Made by a program: the position numbers and the translations under genes. Shown in pieces: positions 8,767 through 17,569 of a stretch of DNA of 64,000 nucleotides. The notes beneath the pieces were generated by a model. That model was not told the DNA's origin. It saw only the letters and a program-made list of their open reading frames with translations, and made no database searches. This DNA is from Pseudooctadecabacter jejudonensis (lineage in GTDB: Bacteria > Pseudomonadota > Alphaproteobacteria > Rhodobacterales > Rhodobacteraceae). The DNA lies in the NCBI RefSeq assembly GCF_900172275.1, contig NZ_FWFT01000002.1:496001-560000 (forward strand), in the 5' to 3' direction. Every line of letters begins with the position of its first letter. Position 1 is the first letter of the stretch.

Positions 8767-10341
8767 CTAGATCATCTCCGCCGCTTTGGCGGCCTTGGCG
8801 GCCCGTTCCAGTTTTTTAGCGTTGAGAGCGCGGAATTCGGGCCGCAGATTGGGCGCCCCTTCCCAGACACCGGCGGTGTCCTGATGGCCGACACCCTCAA
8901 AGAATTCACGCATGGAATGCATCCGGTCGCGGTTGCCCATCGCGGCGTTCACGACCTCTTGCAAAGACCCTGCCCCCGCTGGCCCCATCAAGGGTCGCGC
9001 AGAAATCAGGTTGGTGAAGTAAAGGCTTGGAATGCCAAGCTCTTTGCCCTTTTGCACGACGGGTGTGGTGCCGATCGCAAGGTCGGGTTTGACCCCTTCC
9101 ATCGCGGCGCAATCGTCTTCCAGAGAGGCCCGGAATTTCACCGTCACACCGCGCGCTTTCAACCACGCCTCATCCGCCGCATTCCACGGCGTCTTTGGAC
9201 ACGCCGTGCCCACATAAGGCACATCCGCGCCGCTTTCGATCAGCAGCCGCGCCACCAACAGCTCGCTGCCTTCATAACCACTTAACGTGATGGTGCCATT
9301 AATACGGGATCCCGCCAGAGCGCCCTCAATCGCCGGCAGAAACGCATTTTGCGACGCCGCAATCTGATCGGCGCTCACACCATGGGCCTCCCCGATGGCG
9401 CGCAGCCACTCGGCAGTTCCGTCGCGCCCAACGGGGGCAGACCCCACCACAGGCCGACCGGCGGCCTGAAATTCGCGGACGCTTGCCGTGTAGAACGGAT
9501 GGATCGCGGCCACGACCGAACTGTCCAGCGCGGCGTAAAGCTCTCGCCATTCACGGCAAGGCACAACAGGACCGGCGGCCAAACCCATCGGGGCCAGCAT
9601 GGCGCCGATCATCATCGGATCGGCGGGGAACATTTCCCCCAACATGGCAACGGTCGGGCGGTCCGATTTACCAGAGGCAGGCGCCTGAACTGGCCCGGCC
9701 TCAACCTCGGCCCGTGCGTAATTCAGCATCGCGCCGGCCAACACGTCCTTGGCCTCAGCATGGGTCGGAATGCCAAATCCTGGCACATCAATGCCCACAA
9801 TCCGCACGCCGTTGATCTCGCTTGGCAACAGGCGAAGTGGCACACCGGAGGCCGTCGGCACACACAGATTCGTCACCACAATCGCGTCGTAAAGATCAGG
9901 GTCGGCAAGGTCATGCACGCTTTCGCGGATGTCCTCAAACAGCTTACCCGTCACGAGCGTTTCGGAGTTGAACGGCACATACCCAACAGACCGTCGCGCC
10001 CCGTAAAAATGCGACACAAACGTCAGCCCATACACGCAACAGGCGGACCCAGACAGCACCGTCGCCGTGCGTCGCATGCGCAGGCCAACTCGTAAGCTGC
10101 CAAAAGCGGGACACATGGATTGCGGTTTGTCATGGGGCCCTTGCGGGTAATCTTTGGCGTATTGTTCCAAGATCTCCGAAGACCCGGCCAGCTTGGCCGC
10201 CTCTTCCATCTCCGATCCGGAATGACAGCCCAGCGTTTCGGGTGCATCTGCGGGACGATCCGCGGGCAAAGCCTCGGCCTGAATGACCTGAACATCACCG
10301 GCATCGTCATATTCGACGCGATATGTGTCTTTGTCGCTCAT
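8767..10341 (-). CDS. bchY: Chlorophyllide a reductase subunit Y
   Basis: Second catalytic subunit of chlorophyllide a oxidoreductase (nitrogenase NifD/BchN-like). The 524-residue product has cysteine-bearing segments for the shared iron-sulphur cluster (SMCPAFGSLRVGLRM, GSACCVYGLTFVSHFYGARRS cut here to its first part, and VTNLCVPTASGVPL). It acts as a complex with BchZ and the BchX reductase. The ATG at 10341 overlaps the stop of the small upstream ORF (ATGA), so its translation is probably coupled to that ORF. Confidence 0.97.
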   Translation of the reverse strand: MSDKDTYRVEYDDAGDVQVIQAEALPADRPADAPETLGCHSGSEMEEAAKLAGSSEILEQYAKDYPQGPHDKPQSMCPAFGSLRVGLRMRRTATVLSGSACCVYGLTFVSHFYGARRSVGYVPFNSETLVTGKLFEDIRESVHDLADPDLYDAIVVTNLCVPTASGVPLRLLPSEINGVRIVGIDVPGFGIPTHAEAKDVLAGAMLNYARAEVEAGPVQAPASGKSDRPTVAMLGEMFPADPMMIGAMLAPMGLAAGPVVPCREWRELYAALDSSVVAAIHPFYTASVREFQAAGRPVVGSAPVGRDGTAEWLRAIGEAHGVSADQIAASQNAFLPAIEGALAGSRINGTITLSGYEGSELLVARLLIESGADVPYVGTACPKTPWNAADEAWLKARGVTVKFRASLEDDCAAMEGVKPDLAIGTTPVVQKGKELGIPSLYFTNLISARPLMGPAGAGSLQEVVNAAMGNRDRMHSMREFFEGVGHQDTAGVWEGAPNLRPEFRALNAKKLERAAKAAKAAEMI

Positions 10342-10532
10342 TGGGTGGGCTGTGTTTCTGGGGCGACCACCCGTGTCGACGCAAGGGCCGCACGCGCCAC
10401 GGAAAGAACACGGTATGCCTCTCCCATCATCTCGAGAGATTGCGCACGCCTTAACGCCGAAGCCCGCAAGGCATGTTCGGAATACACCAATGATGATATT
10501 GAAATCATAACCAGAGGATCACGCATCGTCAT
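10338..10532 (-). CDS. Small uncharacterised ORF between bchX and bchY
   Basis: A 64-codon frame occupies the whole bchX-bchY space. It starts 14 bases inside the end of bchX and ends in an ATGA overlap with the bchY start. Its ATG has the best Shine-Dalgarno seen in the cluster, GGAGGTGATC six bases upstream, a near-perfect match to the 16S rRNA tail; an alternative ATG is at 10526. The product is Arg/Ala-rich and likely helical (ALRASALRRAQSLEMMGEAY), without a signal peptide, membrane helix or cysteine. I do not recognise it. It could be a real coupled peptide or a spacer whose translation merely carries ribosomes to bchY. Confidence 0.55.
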   Translation of the reverse strand: MTMRDPLVMISISSLVYSEHALRASALRRAQSLEMMGEAYRVLSVARAALASTRVVAPETQPTQ

Positions 10533-11520
10533 AGATCACCTCCAAGCTTTCTTTTGGCTTGGCATTCTTGCCGCGCATGTCGGCATCTGTGGCAGGTTGC
10601 AGCACCACACCTGCGCCAGTGTCGGACCCGTCAAACAACTCCAACAATTCATCCTGGCTCAGCGCGGTGGGCCGCATCGGCGGCGCTTCGGCCACGTTTT
10701 CACCAAGGGCTGCAAACAGGGCGCCCCACTGGCTTTCAGACGTGCCGACGATCTGATAGTTCGCAGACTTTTTGCGCAGGTCATCGTCCTGCGGGATCGA
10801 CGCCAGAACGGGAATATCCACGGCTTTGGCAAAGGCCTGTGCCTCACCCGATCCGTCGTCCTTGTTGATCACAAGGCCAGCCACGCCGACATTCCCGCCC
10901 AGCTTGCGGAAGTATTCGACAGCAGAACACACGTTGTTGGCCACATAGAGCGATTGCAGGTCATTGGACCCAACCAAGATCACCTTTTGCGCCATGTCGC
11001 GCGCGATGGGCAGGCCAAACCCGCCACAGACCACGTCGCCCAGAAAATCGAGAAGGACATAATCAAAGTCCCAATCGTGGAACCCCAACTTTTCCAACAG
11101 TTCGAACCCATGGATAATTCCGCGGCCACCACAACCGCGGCCGACCTCTGGCCCGCCAAGCTCCATCGCGAAAACACCACCGCGCTTGAAGCAGACGTCG
11201 CCAATGGCAACCTCTTCTCCGGCAAGCTTCTTCTTCGTCGATGTTTCAATGATCGTCGGGCACGCCTTGCCGCCAAACAGCAAGGACGTCGTGTCGGATT
11301 TCGGATCACAGCCGATCAGCAAAACGCGTTTGCCCTGTTCGGCCATCATATGGCTGAGGTTGGCAAGGGTGAAGGATTTGCCAATCCCACCTTTGCCATA
11401 AATCGCAATGATCTGGGTTTTCTTGGTGGCCTCTGTCGGGATGACATCGGCCAGATCCTCGTTCGCCTCATCGCGCAAACGCTGATCAAAATCTTTGAGG
11501 TTCGGGACTTCGTCCTTCAT
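10519..11520 (-). CDS. bchX: Chlorophyllide a reductase iron protein BchX
   Basis: NifH/BchL-like ATP-dependent reductase that passes electrons to BchYZ. It has the P-loop YGKGGIGKS near residue 45, the GCDPKSDTT switch segment, and cysteines in [20 protein letters not shown] and near VVCGGFGLP that should ligate the bridging 4Fe-4S cluster. ATG at 11520 gives 333 residues, the Rhodobacter length; an upstream in-frame ATG at 11535 is less likely. It overlaps the bchC stop by 4 bases (ATGA). Confidence 0.97.
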   Translation of the reverse strand: MKDEVPNLKDFDQRLRDEANEDLADVIPTEATKKTQIIAIYGKGGIGKSFTLANLSHMMAEQGKRVLLIGCDPKSDTTSLLFGGKACPTIIETSTKKKLAGEEVAIGDVCFKRGGVFAMELGGPEVGRGCGGRGIIHGFELLEKLGFHDWDFDYVLLDFLGDVVCGGFGLPIARDMAQKVILVGSNDLQSLYVANNVCSAVEYFRKLGGNVGVAGLVINKDDGSGEAQAFAKAVDIPVLASIPQDDDLRKKSANYQIVGTSESQWGALFAALGENVAEAPPMRPTALSQDELLELFDGSDTGAGVVLQPATDADMRGKNAKPKESLEVIYDDA

Positions 11521-12458
11521 GCCGTGGCACTCCAATCCAGGATCATTTTCAGGCAGGCGGAGGTGTCGAACGCCTGTTCGTAGGCCGCAGCGGCGTCTGC
11601 CGCGGGCCGCGTGTGTGTAATCAAACCATCAAGTGACAACGCACCGGATTCGACCAACTGGCGCGTTGCCAAAAGATCGTCGGGCGCCCATTCCGCCGCG
11701 ATGCGGAATCGCGCCTCTTTCATAAAGGCAGGCGGGAAGGCGAATTGCAGCGGCTTGGTGTAGAAACCGGCCAAAACGACCTCACCGCCCTTGGCGATGC
11801 GGCCAACCAGATCATTCAGCAAATCGGCACTGCCAGACGCGTCGTAGATGCACTGATAGTCACGGCGCGGATCATCTTCGGGCGCGATCACGTCGTAGCC
11901 TTCTGCACCTGTTTGGCGCGTGGGATCGACCTCCCAAACCGTTGGGGCAGGCGCACCGGCGGCCACCGTCAGGCGCGCAAGCAAACGACCCAAAACACCG
12001 TGGCCCACAATCAGATCAGGCACTGTTTTGTTCGGCCCCGCCATGGCATGGCGCGCTGTCGCCGCCAGCGCCAAAAGCGCAGATTGGGGCCCAAGGCCTG
12101 CATCAATGCGCGTCACACGGTCCGGCGCGGACACCACGCGGGACGCGGCACCCCCAAACAAACCAAATGCGCCATCATAACAATTCGCACCTGGCACAAA
12201 GACGTGGTCGCCCACCTTGAACCCTGATGCTGCGGGGGCCTCGACCACCGTGCCTGCGGCCTCATATCCGGGCACCAAGGGATAGCCCATGCCAGGGAAG
12301 GGGGGCATTTCACCAGACCAGAACAGCTTTTCTGTGCCGGTAGAGATGCCGGAATATGCAACCTCGATGACAAGGTCATCTGCCGAAGGATCGACCAAAG
12401 GCACACAGTCAAGCGTCAGCGTGCGCGGGCCTTTCAGTAATACTGCGGTCGTTTCCAT
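11517..12458 (-). CDS. bchC: Bacteriochlorophyllide a dehydrogenase BchC
   Basis: Zinc-type medium-chain dehydrogenase relative that oxidises the 3-hydroxyethyl group to acetyl late in bacteriochlorophyll a synthesis. The 313-residue product has the family's PGYEAAGTV segment, [12 protein letters not shown], and the nucleotide-binding region [15 protein letters not shown]. It is the first gene of the bchCXYZ-puf superoperon, with the tandem PpsR-type sites just upstream. Confidence 0.95.
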   Translation of the reverse strand: METTAVLLKGPRTLTLDCVPLVDPSADDLVIEVAYSGISTGTEKLFWSGEMPPFPGMGYPLVPGYEAAGTVVEAPAASGFKVGDHVFVPGANCYDGAFGLFGGAASRVVSAPDRVTRIDAGLGPQSALLALAATARHAMAGPNKTVPDLIVGHGVLGRLLARLTVAAGAPAPTVWEVDPTRQTGAEGYDVIAPEDDPRRDYQCIYDASGSADLLNDLVGRIAKGGEVVLAGFYTKPLQFAFPPAFMKEARFRIAAEWAPDDLLATRQLVESGALSLDGLITHTRPAADAAAAYEQAFDTSACLKMILDWSATA

Positions 12459-12518
12459 TATGCGGCCTTCGTCTGCCCACCCGAAGAATCAGGTGTCAAT
12501 TTGTCAGTTGTCGTCATG

Positions 12519-12562
12519 TGTAAGTTTAACCTGACAGTCTTATCTGTCAATCAAGTTAGACA
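12519..12562 (-). promoter_or_regulatory. bchC promoter with two PpsR/CrtJ palindromes
   Basis: Two exact TGT-N12-ACA palindromes, the known PpsR/CrtJ recognition sequence, lie at 12519-12536 and 12545-12562, 8 bp apart, 61 bp before the bchC ATG. On the minus strand TTGACA falls in the distal site and TAAACT, 16 bases later, in the proximal one, so a repressor bound to both would cover a sigma-70-like -35/-10 pair. A bchC promoter with two such sites 8 bp apart is established in Rhodobacter capsulatus; repression by oxygen is inferred here. Confidence 0.85.
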
Positions 12563-12571
12563 ATCTATTTG

Positions 12572-13705
12572 TCATTTCGGCTTAATGGCCGAAACCACAC
12601 CGGTCACATAGCTGCGCAACGGGCGTTTCATCGCGACCTGATCAAAGCCCGCCTCAACCAGCAACGCAGAGATTTCCTGAGCAGATCGTGTGCGCCCAGT
12701 TCGCATCGCCATCGTATACAGGGCAAAATAGGCATCTGTGGCCCGATCAGGCACATCGCCCCCGCTCATGGGTTCCGAAATGATGATACGCCCGCCTTTC
12801 GGAAGCGCGGCAAAGGCCTTCGCCAAAAGATCGCGCACCGTCGTATCGGAGTGATCATACAGCACGCGAACAAGACTGATGCCATTCGCACCAGTTGGCA
12901 GATCCTGGTCTCGGAAAGACCCTGTGACGATCTCAGACCGGTGTGTCATCCCTGCAGCCTCAAACCGGTCGCGCGCAGCGGGGGCCACCGTGGGCAGATC
13001 AAACAACCGCAATGACAGGTCGGGATAGGACGTGCCAACGGCCTCCAAGAACGCACCGGTGCCACCGCCCACATCCATCAAGGTGTGCACATCATCGAAC
13101 CGGACCATACGCAACGTATCTTGCGCCACCAGCCGCTGACTTTGCGCCATAAGATCGGAATAAGCGGCGGCCGTTGTCGCATCTATGGCGGTGGCATTTC
13201 CAAAAACATAGGGCCAAACCTCAGCCAGTTCTGTCGTCGTCTCCCCCCGAAAGAACGCCACGGGGTTTTCCAGATCGCGGTAAAAAGCGCGGTGATGCCG
13301 GACCATGGCGGACAAACCGGGAACCGTTGCGAACGCCGCTCCCTGACGGGTGAGTTGGACCTGTTTGCCACGCAGCTTCAACATCCCGATCGCCGCCCCG
13401 CCGCGCATCAGAATGTCAAACCTGTCCTCAGGGACATGGGCCTCCTGTGCCAGATCAGCGATGGGTCGCGGACCTGCCAACAGGGCCTCCGGCACGTTCA
13501 GCTCCGCCAGTGCCATCAAGATCTGCGAATGACAAAACCCTGCCATCACATCAAAGAGCGCCTGCCCCTCTCGGCGCACCAACGCCCGCGTAAATGGAAA
13601 CCGCGCAGCCCACGTCTGAAACCGGTCGGACGCCATCAGACGGTTGCGCAGCCCTTTGGGTGCCGTTGCTGTCAAACCGGATGAAAACTGTGCGCCGTCG
13701 GCCAT
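12572..13705 (-). CDS. crtF: Hydroxyneurosporene O-methyltransferase CrtF
   Basis: S-adenosylmethionine-dependent methyltransferase that makes the methoxy end group of spheroidene. The protein has the SAM motif LMDVGGGTGAFLEAV near residue 200 and the later segments GGRIIISEPM and RTGRTRSAQEI typical of this O-methyltransferase family. ATG at 13705 gives 377 residues and avoids overlap with crtE; a GTG three codons upstream overlaps the crtE stop. It follows crtE directly, so crtE-crtF is one unit ending just before the bchC promoter. Confidence 0.93.
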   Translation of the reverse strand: MADGAQFSSGLTATAPKGLRNRLMASDRFQTWAARFPFTRALVRREGQALFDVMAGFCHSQILMALAELNVPEALLAGPRPIADLAQEAHVPEDRFDILMRGGAAIGMLKLRGKQVQLTRQGAAFATVPGLSAMVRHHRAFYRDLENPVAFFRGETTTELAEVWPYVFGNATAIDATTAAAYSDLMAQSQRLVAQDTLRMVRFDDVHTLMDVGGGTGAFLEAVGTSYPDLSLRLFDLPTVAPAARDRFEAAGMTHRSEIVTGSFRDQDLPTGANGISLVRVLYDHSDTTVRDLLAKAFAALPKGGRIIISEPMSGGDVPDRATDAYFALYTMAMRTGRTRSAQEISALLVEAGFDQVAMKRPLRSYVTGVVSAIKPK

Positions 13706-13706
13706 G

Positions 13707-14582
13707 TTATTCACCGGGCACGCGGTTGACCTTGCCTTCTGGGATCAGCTTTTTCGCCGTAGCCTGCACCAACTGCGCCAAGGCCGCTTCCCCGGGACAG
13801 GACGGAATCGATGCGATAGCGCCGCCCAAGATATCTTTCAGCCGCGTCACGGCCCCGTCCACGCCCAATTCGGTCACAGCGTTGGGTCGGTTGTGAATTT
13901 CGTCTTGGCCCACAGGTTTGCCCAATTCAGCCTCATCATAAAGGGCGTCGCGCAAATCATCCGCAACCTGAAACGCCTCCCCGATGCGGGCGCCAAGCTC
14001 TTCCCATGGTTCGGGGTCTTGGCCTGCAGCGATGGCCCCCATTTGGGTCGCCGCAATAAACAACGCGCCGGTTTTGGCGCGGTGATAGGCGCTTAGATTA
14101 ATGCTGCTTTCGCTTTCCCACCCTTGCCCGGCACAGATGCCAAAGGGCGTGCCGGTGCGGGTGGCCAGATGCCGGATCAACGGCAAGGCGCGATCAGGGT
14201 CTTGCCGCGACAGCAGGTCAAACGCCAGCACGATCAGGCTGTCACCGGTCAACAACGCCAAAGGTTCGGAATACGCGACATGCACCGTGGGCTTGCCCCG
14301 CCGCACATCCGCATCATCAAAACATGGCATGTCATCATGGACCAAACTGGCGCAGTGGATGATCTCCAATGCCGCTGCCGCCGCATCTGATACTGCAGGC
14401 CGGTCATCACCGCACGCCATCGCAACGCTCAGAAGAATGGTGGGCCGGATGCGCGCGCCCCCGGGGGCCGCGGCATAGGACACAGCACCCGTCAAAAGTT
14501 CGGGCGGTGTGCCCTTCTGGGTCAGAGACATCGCGGCGGACATCGCTGTTTCAATCCGGTGACTGAACATTCGCAAGGGCAT
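13707..14582 (-). CDS. crtE: Geranylgeranyl diphosphate synthase CrtE
   Basis: Chain-elongating prenyltransferase that supplies geranylgeranyl diphosphate for carotenoids and bacteriochlorophyll. The first aspartate-rich motif is DDMPCFDDADVRRG (about residue 85) and the second is QVADDLRD. The length of 291 residues fits. GGAGGTCC precedes the ATG at 14582. It is divergent from crtD across an 86-bp gap filled by two PpsR-type sites. Confidence 0.95.
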   Translation of the reverse strand: MPLRMFSHRIETAMSAAMSLTQKGTPPELLTGAVSYAAAPGGARIRPTILLSVAMACGDDRPAVSDAAAAALEIIHCASLVHDDMPCFDDADVRRGKPTVHVAYSEPLALLTGDSLIVLAFDLLSRQDPDRALPLIRHLATRTGTPFGICAGQGWESESSINLSAYHRAKTGALFIAATQMGAIAAGQDPEPWEELGARIGEAFQVADDLRDALYDEAELGKPVGQDEIHNRPNAVTELGVDGAVTRLKDILGGAIASIPSCPGEAALAQLVQATAKKLIPEGKVNRVPGE

Positions 14583-14595
14583 TGGACCTCCAGAC

Positions 14596-14638
14596 TGTCT
14601 GTATTGTCAGACAGTTTATATGTAAATTATAGTGGACA
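14596..14638. promoter_or_regulatory. crtE-crtD divergent promoter with two PpsR/CrtJ palindromes
   Basis: Exact TGT-N12-ACA palindromes lie at 14596-14613 and 14621-14638, separated by 7 bp, in the 86-bp gap between the divergent crtE and crtD starts. The paired arrangement suits cooperative binding of two PpsR dimers and could repress both directions. The stretch between and around the sites is AT-rich (TTTATATGTAAATTATA), where the -10 elements probably lie. Confidence 0.83.
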
Positions 14639-14668
14639 CATTAACAAAACGAGTCAACCAGAGGGTCG

Positions 14669-16237
14669 ATGAACAAGAACCGACACATTATCGTGGTGGG
14701 CGCAGGCATAGGCGGTCTGGCGACAGCGCTGCGACTGCTGGCCACGGGCGCCCGCGTCACAGTGGTTGAGGCCGCCGCAGACGTTGGCGGCAAAATGCGC
14801 ACGGTCCCGTCAGACGCGGGACCGGTGGACGCAGGCCCGACGGTTTTGACCATGCGCTGGGTGTTTGACGATCTATTCGCCGCCGTTGGCGAACGCCTGT
14901 CGGATCACGTGACATTGACGGCTGACCCCACCATCGCCCGCCATATTTGGTCCGACGGCACCACGCTTGATCTGATGGCCGACCCGAACATGTCCGTGGC
15001 GAATGTCGCTGACGTCTTTGGCGCCCGCGCCGCGTCCGAATTTCGCGCCTTTTCAGCCCGCGCCGAACGGCTCTTTGCCGCTTTTGATGGGCCCATGATG
15101 CGCGCCGCCCAGCCCAGCGCCATGGCATTGACCGCGACCGTGATGAAATCGCCGTCGCTTATCGGCGCTATGGCCCCGCACAAAACCCTCGCTTCGTTGT
15201 TGCGCGCATCCTTTACAGACCCCAAGTTGCGGCAGCTTTTCGGGCGCTACGCCACCTATGTCGGCGGGTCCCCCTATGCGTCACCTGCGCTTTTGTCCCT
15301 GATCTGGCACGCGGAAAGCACGGGCGTCTGGGCTGTAAAAGGCGGCATGCATGCCTTGGCACAGGCGGTGCATCGGTTGATCGTTACGCTGGGGGCAGAG
15401 GTCCGCCCAAACACCCCCGTGACCCAGATCAGGCCCACGGACAGCGGTGTGACCGTTCACACGGCCACCGAAACCCTCAGCGCCGATGCCGTGGTTTTCA
15501 ACGGCGACCCACGTGCCTTGGCTGTGGGGCATCTTGGGCCAGAGGTCGCCAGTGCGGCCCCCCAAACCATCACCACCCCGCGCAGCCTCTCCGCTGATGT
15601 CATGGCCTTTGCCGCGGTGCCCCACGGCGTGCCGCTGGCCCATCACACCGTCTTTTTCGGCGACGATCCCCGCGATGAATTCGACCCCATCGCGCGGGGC
15701 GAAATCACGTGCGATCCAACCCTTTATGTCTGCGCCCAAGATCGGGGCGCAGGCCAAAGCCGAACCGGGCTTGAGCGGTTCGAGATCATCATGAACGCAG
15801 CCCCCTGCGCGCCCGACGCGCAGCTGTCCCAAGAAAGGGCACACCAATGTCAGACACGTATTCTGGACCGCCTGCAAAGCATGGGGCTGACGTTCTCCCC
15901 CGCGCCGGACGCCTCCGCCCTGACGCAGCCCGTGCAGTTCAACCGGATGTTTCCGGCCAGCCTCGGGTCGCTTTACGGGCAATCCCCGCATGGGATGACA
16001 GCGGGGCTGAAACGTCCGACGGCACGAACCCCGATCAAGGGCCTTTATCTGGCGGGGGGCGGGGCGCATCCGGGGGCGGGCGTGCCCATGGCGACCCTCT
16101 CCGGACAGCACGCGGCAGAGGCGATCATGCAGGACCTTGCTTTAACATCGCCGTCCCGCCAAATGGCTACGCCTGGTGGTACATCGACGGGATCAGTCAT
16201 GACGGCACGCGCGCCGTCTCCGTCATCGCCTTCATAG
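14669..16237 (+). CDS. crtD: Methoxyneurosporene (hydroxyneurosporene) desaturase CrtD
   Basis: CrtI-like FAD enzyme that introduces the 3,4 double bond in the spheroidene pathway. The N-terminal FAD motif is VVGAGIGGLATALRL; the C-terminal carotenoid-desaturase signature is GLYLAGGGAHPGAGVPMA. The core ends near residue 490. The last 30 or so residues (Ser/Pro/Ala-rich) are read through DNA that, in another frame, encodes the conserved start of CrtC, so the tail is probably a by-product of overlap. Total 522 residues. Confidence 0.95.
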   Translation: MNKNRHIIVVGAGIGGLATALRLLATGARVTVVEAAADVGGKMRTVPSDAGPVDAGPTVLTMRWVFDDLFAAVGERLSDHVTLTADPTIARHIWSDGTTLDLMADPNMSVANVADVFGARAASEFRAFSARAERLFAAFDGPMMRAAQPSAMALTATVMKSPSLIGAMAPHKTLASLLRASFTDPKLRQLFGRYATYVGGSPYASPALLSLIWHAESTGVWAVKGGMHALAQAVHRLIVTLGAEVRPNTPVTQIRPTDSGVTVHTATETLSADAVVFNGDPRALAVGHLGPEVASAAPQTITTPRSLSADVMAFAAVPHGVPLAHHTVFFGDDPRDEFDPIARGEITCDPTLYVCAQDRGAGQSRTGLERFEIIMNAAPCAPDAQLSQERAHQCQTRILDRLQSMGLTFSPAPDASALTQPVQFNRMFPASLGSLYGQSPHGMTAGLKRPTARTPIKGLYLAGGGAHPGAGVPMATLSGQHAAEAIMQDLALTSPSRQMATPGGTSTGSVMTARAPSPSSPS

Positions 16238-17061
16238 GGTCCGTCTTTTCGCCGTGGTATAAATGGTCCGGCCGCCGTGACCCCGAAAACCACGTCTGCA
16301 TCAATGTCGCGACCTATGGACCCGGCGGGCGGTTCACCATGACAGACCGGGGCCGCAGCGCCCTGCGTCAGACGAACGACACGTTCACCGTTGGACCGTC
16401 TTCGCTGCATTGGGACGGCACTGATCTGATCATCGACATCAATGAAATTTCGGCCCCTCCCATCATCAGCCGTGTCCGTGGACAGATCCGCGTGACGCCT
16501 CGGGCCATGACCGACATGGAACTCCTGCTGACGAATGACGGCGCCCATGTCTGGCGGCCCTTCGCGCCGATCTCTGACATCTGTGTCGATCTGGAGGCTG
16601 AGGGCTGGCAATGGGACGGCCACGGCTATTTCGACAGCAACTTTGGCACCCGCGCGTTGGAGGAAGATTTCAGCTTTTGGACCTGGGGCCGCTATCCGAC
16701 ATCTGACGGCGCAGTCTGCATCTATGACGCCGAACGCCGCGACGGCACGACGCTCGACAGCGCAATCGCCTTCACGCCCGACGGCGACATGGCCTATACA
16801 GACGCCCCGCCGCGCACGCGGTTCAAACGCTCCCTGTGGCAAGTGCGCCGCGAAACGCGGGCGGATGCTGGCACGATCCCGCGCCAAGTCCTCCCCATGC
16901 TCGATGCACCGTTCTATTCCCGTTCGGCGGTAGAGACGACATTGAACGGCGAACGGGTCACCGGCGTACATGAGGCGCTAGATCTGAACCGCTTCGCCTC
17001 ACCCTTGTTGAAACCCATGCTTGCCTGTCGTGTCCCGCGCCGCGCGAAATGGCGCTTCTAG
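16129..17061 (+). CDS. crtC: Hydroxyneurosporene synthase (carotenoid 1,2-hydratase) CrtC; start uncertain
   Basis: Adds water at the 1,2 double bond of neurosporene in the spheroidene pathway. The conserved core runs from NGYAWWYIDGIS through FIGSVFSPWYKWSGRRDPEN, YGPGGRFTMTDRGR and GHGYFDSNFGTRALE to the end. No ATG, GTG or TTG occurs in this frame between an ATG at 15847, which would overlap crtD by 391 bases, and an ATG at 16340, which would cut into the core. The left border given here is where recognisable CrtC sequence begins, not a proven start codon. The stop overlaps the convergent tspO stop by 3 bases. Confidence 0.9.
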   Translation, partial: AGPCFNIAVPPNGYAWWYIDGISHDGTRAVSVIAFIGSVFSPWYKWSGRRDPENHVCINVATYGPGGRFTMTDRGRSALRQTNDTFTVGPSSLHWDGTDLIIDINEISAPPIISRVRGQIRVTPRAMTDMELLLTNDGAHVWRPFAPISDICVDLEAEGWQWDGHGYFDSNFGTRALEEDFSFWTWGRYPTSDGAVCIYDAERRDGTTLDSAIAFTPDGDMAYTDAPPRTRFKRSLWQVRRETRADAGTIPRQVLPMLDAPFYSRSAVETTLNGERVTGVHEALDLNRFASPLLKPMLACRVPRRAKWRF

Positions 17062-17543
17062 GGCTGATCCTGCAAGGCCACCGGTTCGACATTGGGGTTG
17101 CGCGCGGCAACGGATATGTTCAGCGCGCCTGCCACAGTGACCCATGCCAGATAGGGCACGAACGCAAGCCCCGCGAGCGTGTCGATTTGCCAATGGGTCA
17201 CCATGCAGCCGGCCACAGCAACCCATAACAACGCCATGATCGGCACGGCCTGCTTCAGCCGCCGCAACCCGAAAAACACCGGCGTCCAGAGTGTGTTCAA
17301 CGCAATTTGCGCCGCCCAAAACGCCATTGCAAATCCACTGCCGTCTACCCCCGCGACACGAGCACCGGCAAAGGACATCAACAGATAAAGCGATGTCCAC
17401 GCCACCGGAAACATCCAATTGGGCGGCGTCCATGGGGGCTTTTCGAGGCGTTCATACCAATGCCCCGGCGGAAACATCGCACCCGTGGCCCCCGCTGCAA
17501 ACGTCGCGCCAAGGAAAATGAGAAACACTAAAATATCCATCAT
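17058..17543 (-). CDS. tspO: TspO/MBR tryptophan-rich sensory protein
   Basis: Five-helix membrane protein of the TspO family, 161 residues. It has the family's WY..L.KP.W.PP segment (HWYERLEKPPWTPPNW), FPVAWTSLYLLM, and the tryptophan/proline-rich W.PVFFGLRR. In Rhodobacter sphaeroides TspO is an outer-membrane-associated oxygen-dependent modulator of photosynthesis genes that handles tetrapyrroles. It sits between crtC and crtB, as in Rhodobacter. Two adjacent ATGs (17543 and 17540) follow AAAGGG. Confidence 0.93.
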   Translation of the reverse strand: MMDILVFLIFLGATFAAGATGAMFPPGHWYERLEKPPWTPPNWMFPVAWTSLYLLMSFAGARVAGVDGSGFAMAFWAAQIALNTLWTPVFFGLRRLKQAVPIMALLWVAVAGCMVTHWQIDTLAGLAFVPYLAWVTVAGALNISVAARNPNVEPVALQDQP

Positions 17544-17569
17544 AGGGCCCTTTCCGTCAGCCCTTTGAC

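Noticed and set aside
10120-11583. A 487-codon plus-strand frame opposite bchX and part of bchY
   Set aside because: Shadow of the conserved nitrogenase-like genes, no recognisable motif.
15847-16128. The upstream part of the crtC frame as a real CrtC N-terminal extension
   Set aside because: It lies entirely within the conserved crtD C-terminal coding region, is Gly/Arg/Pro-rich shadow sequence, and has no CrtC homology.
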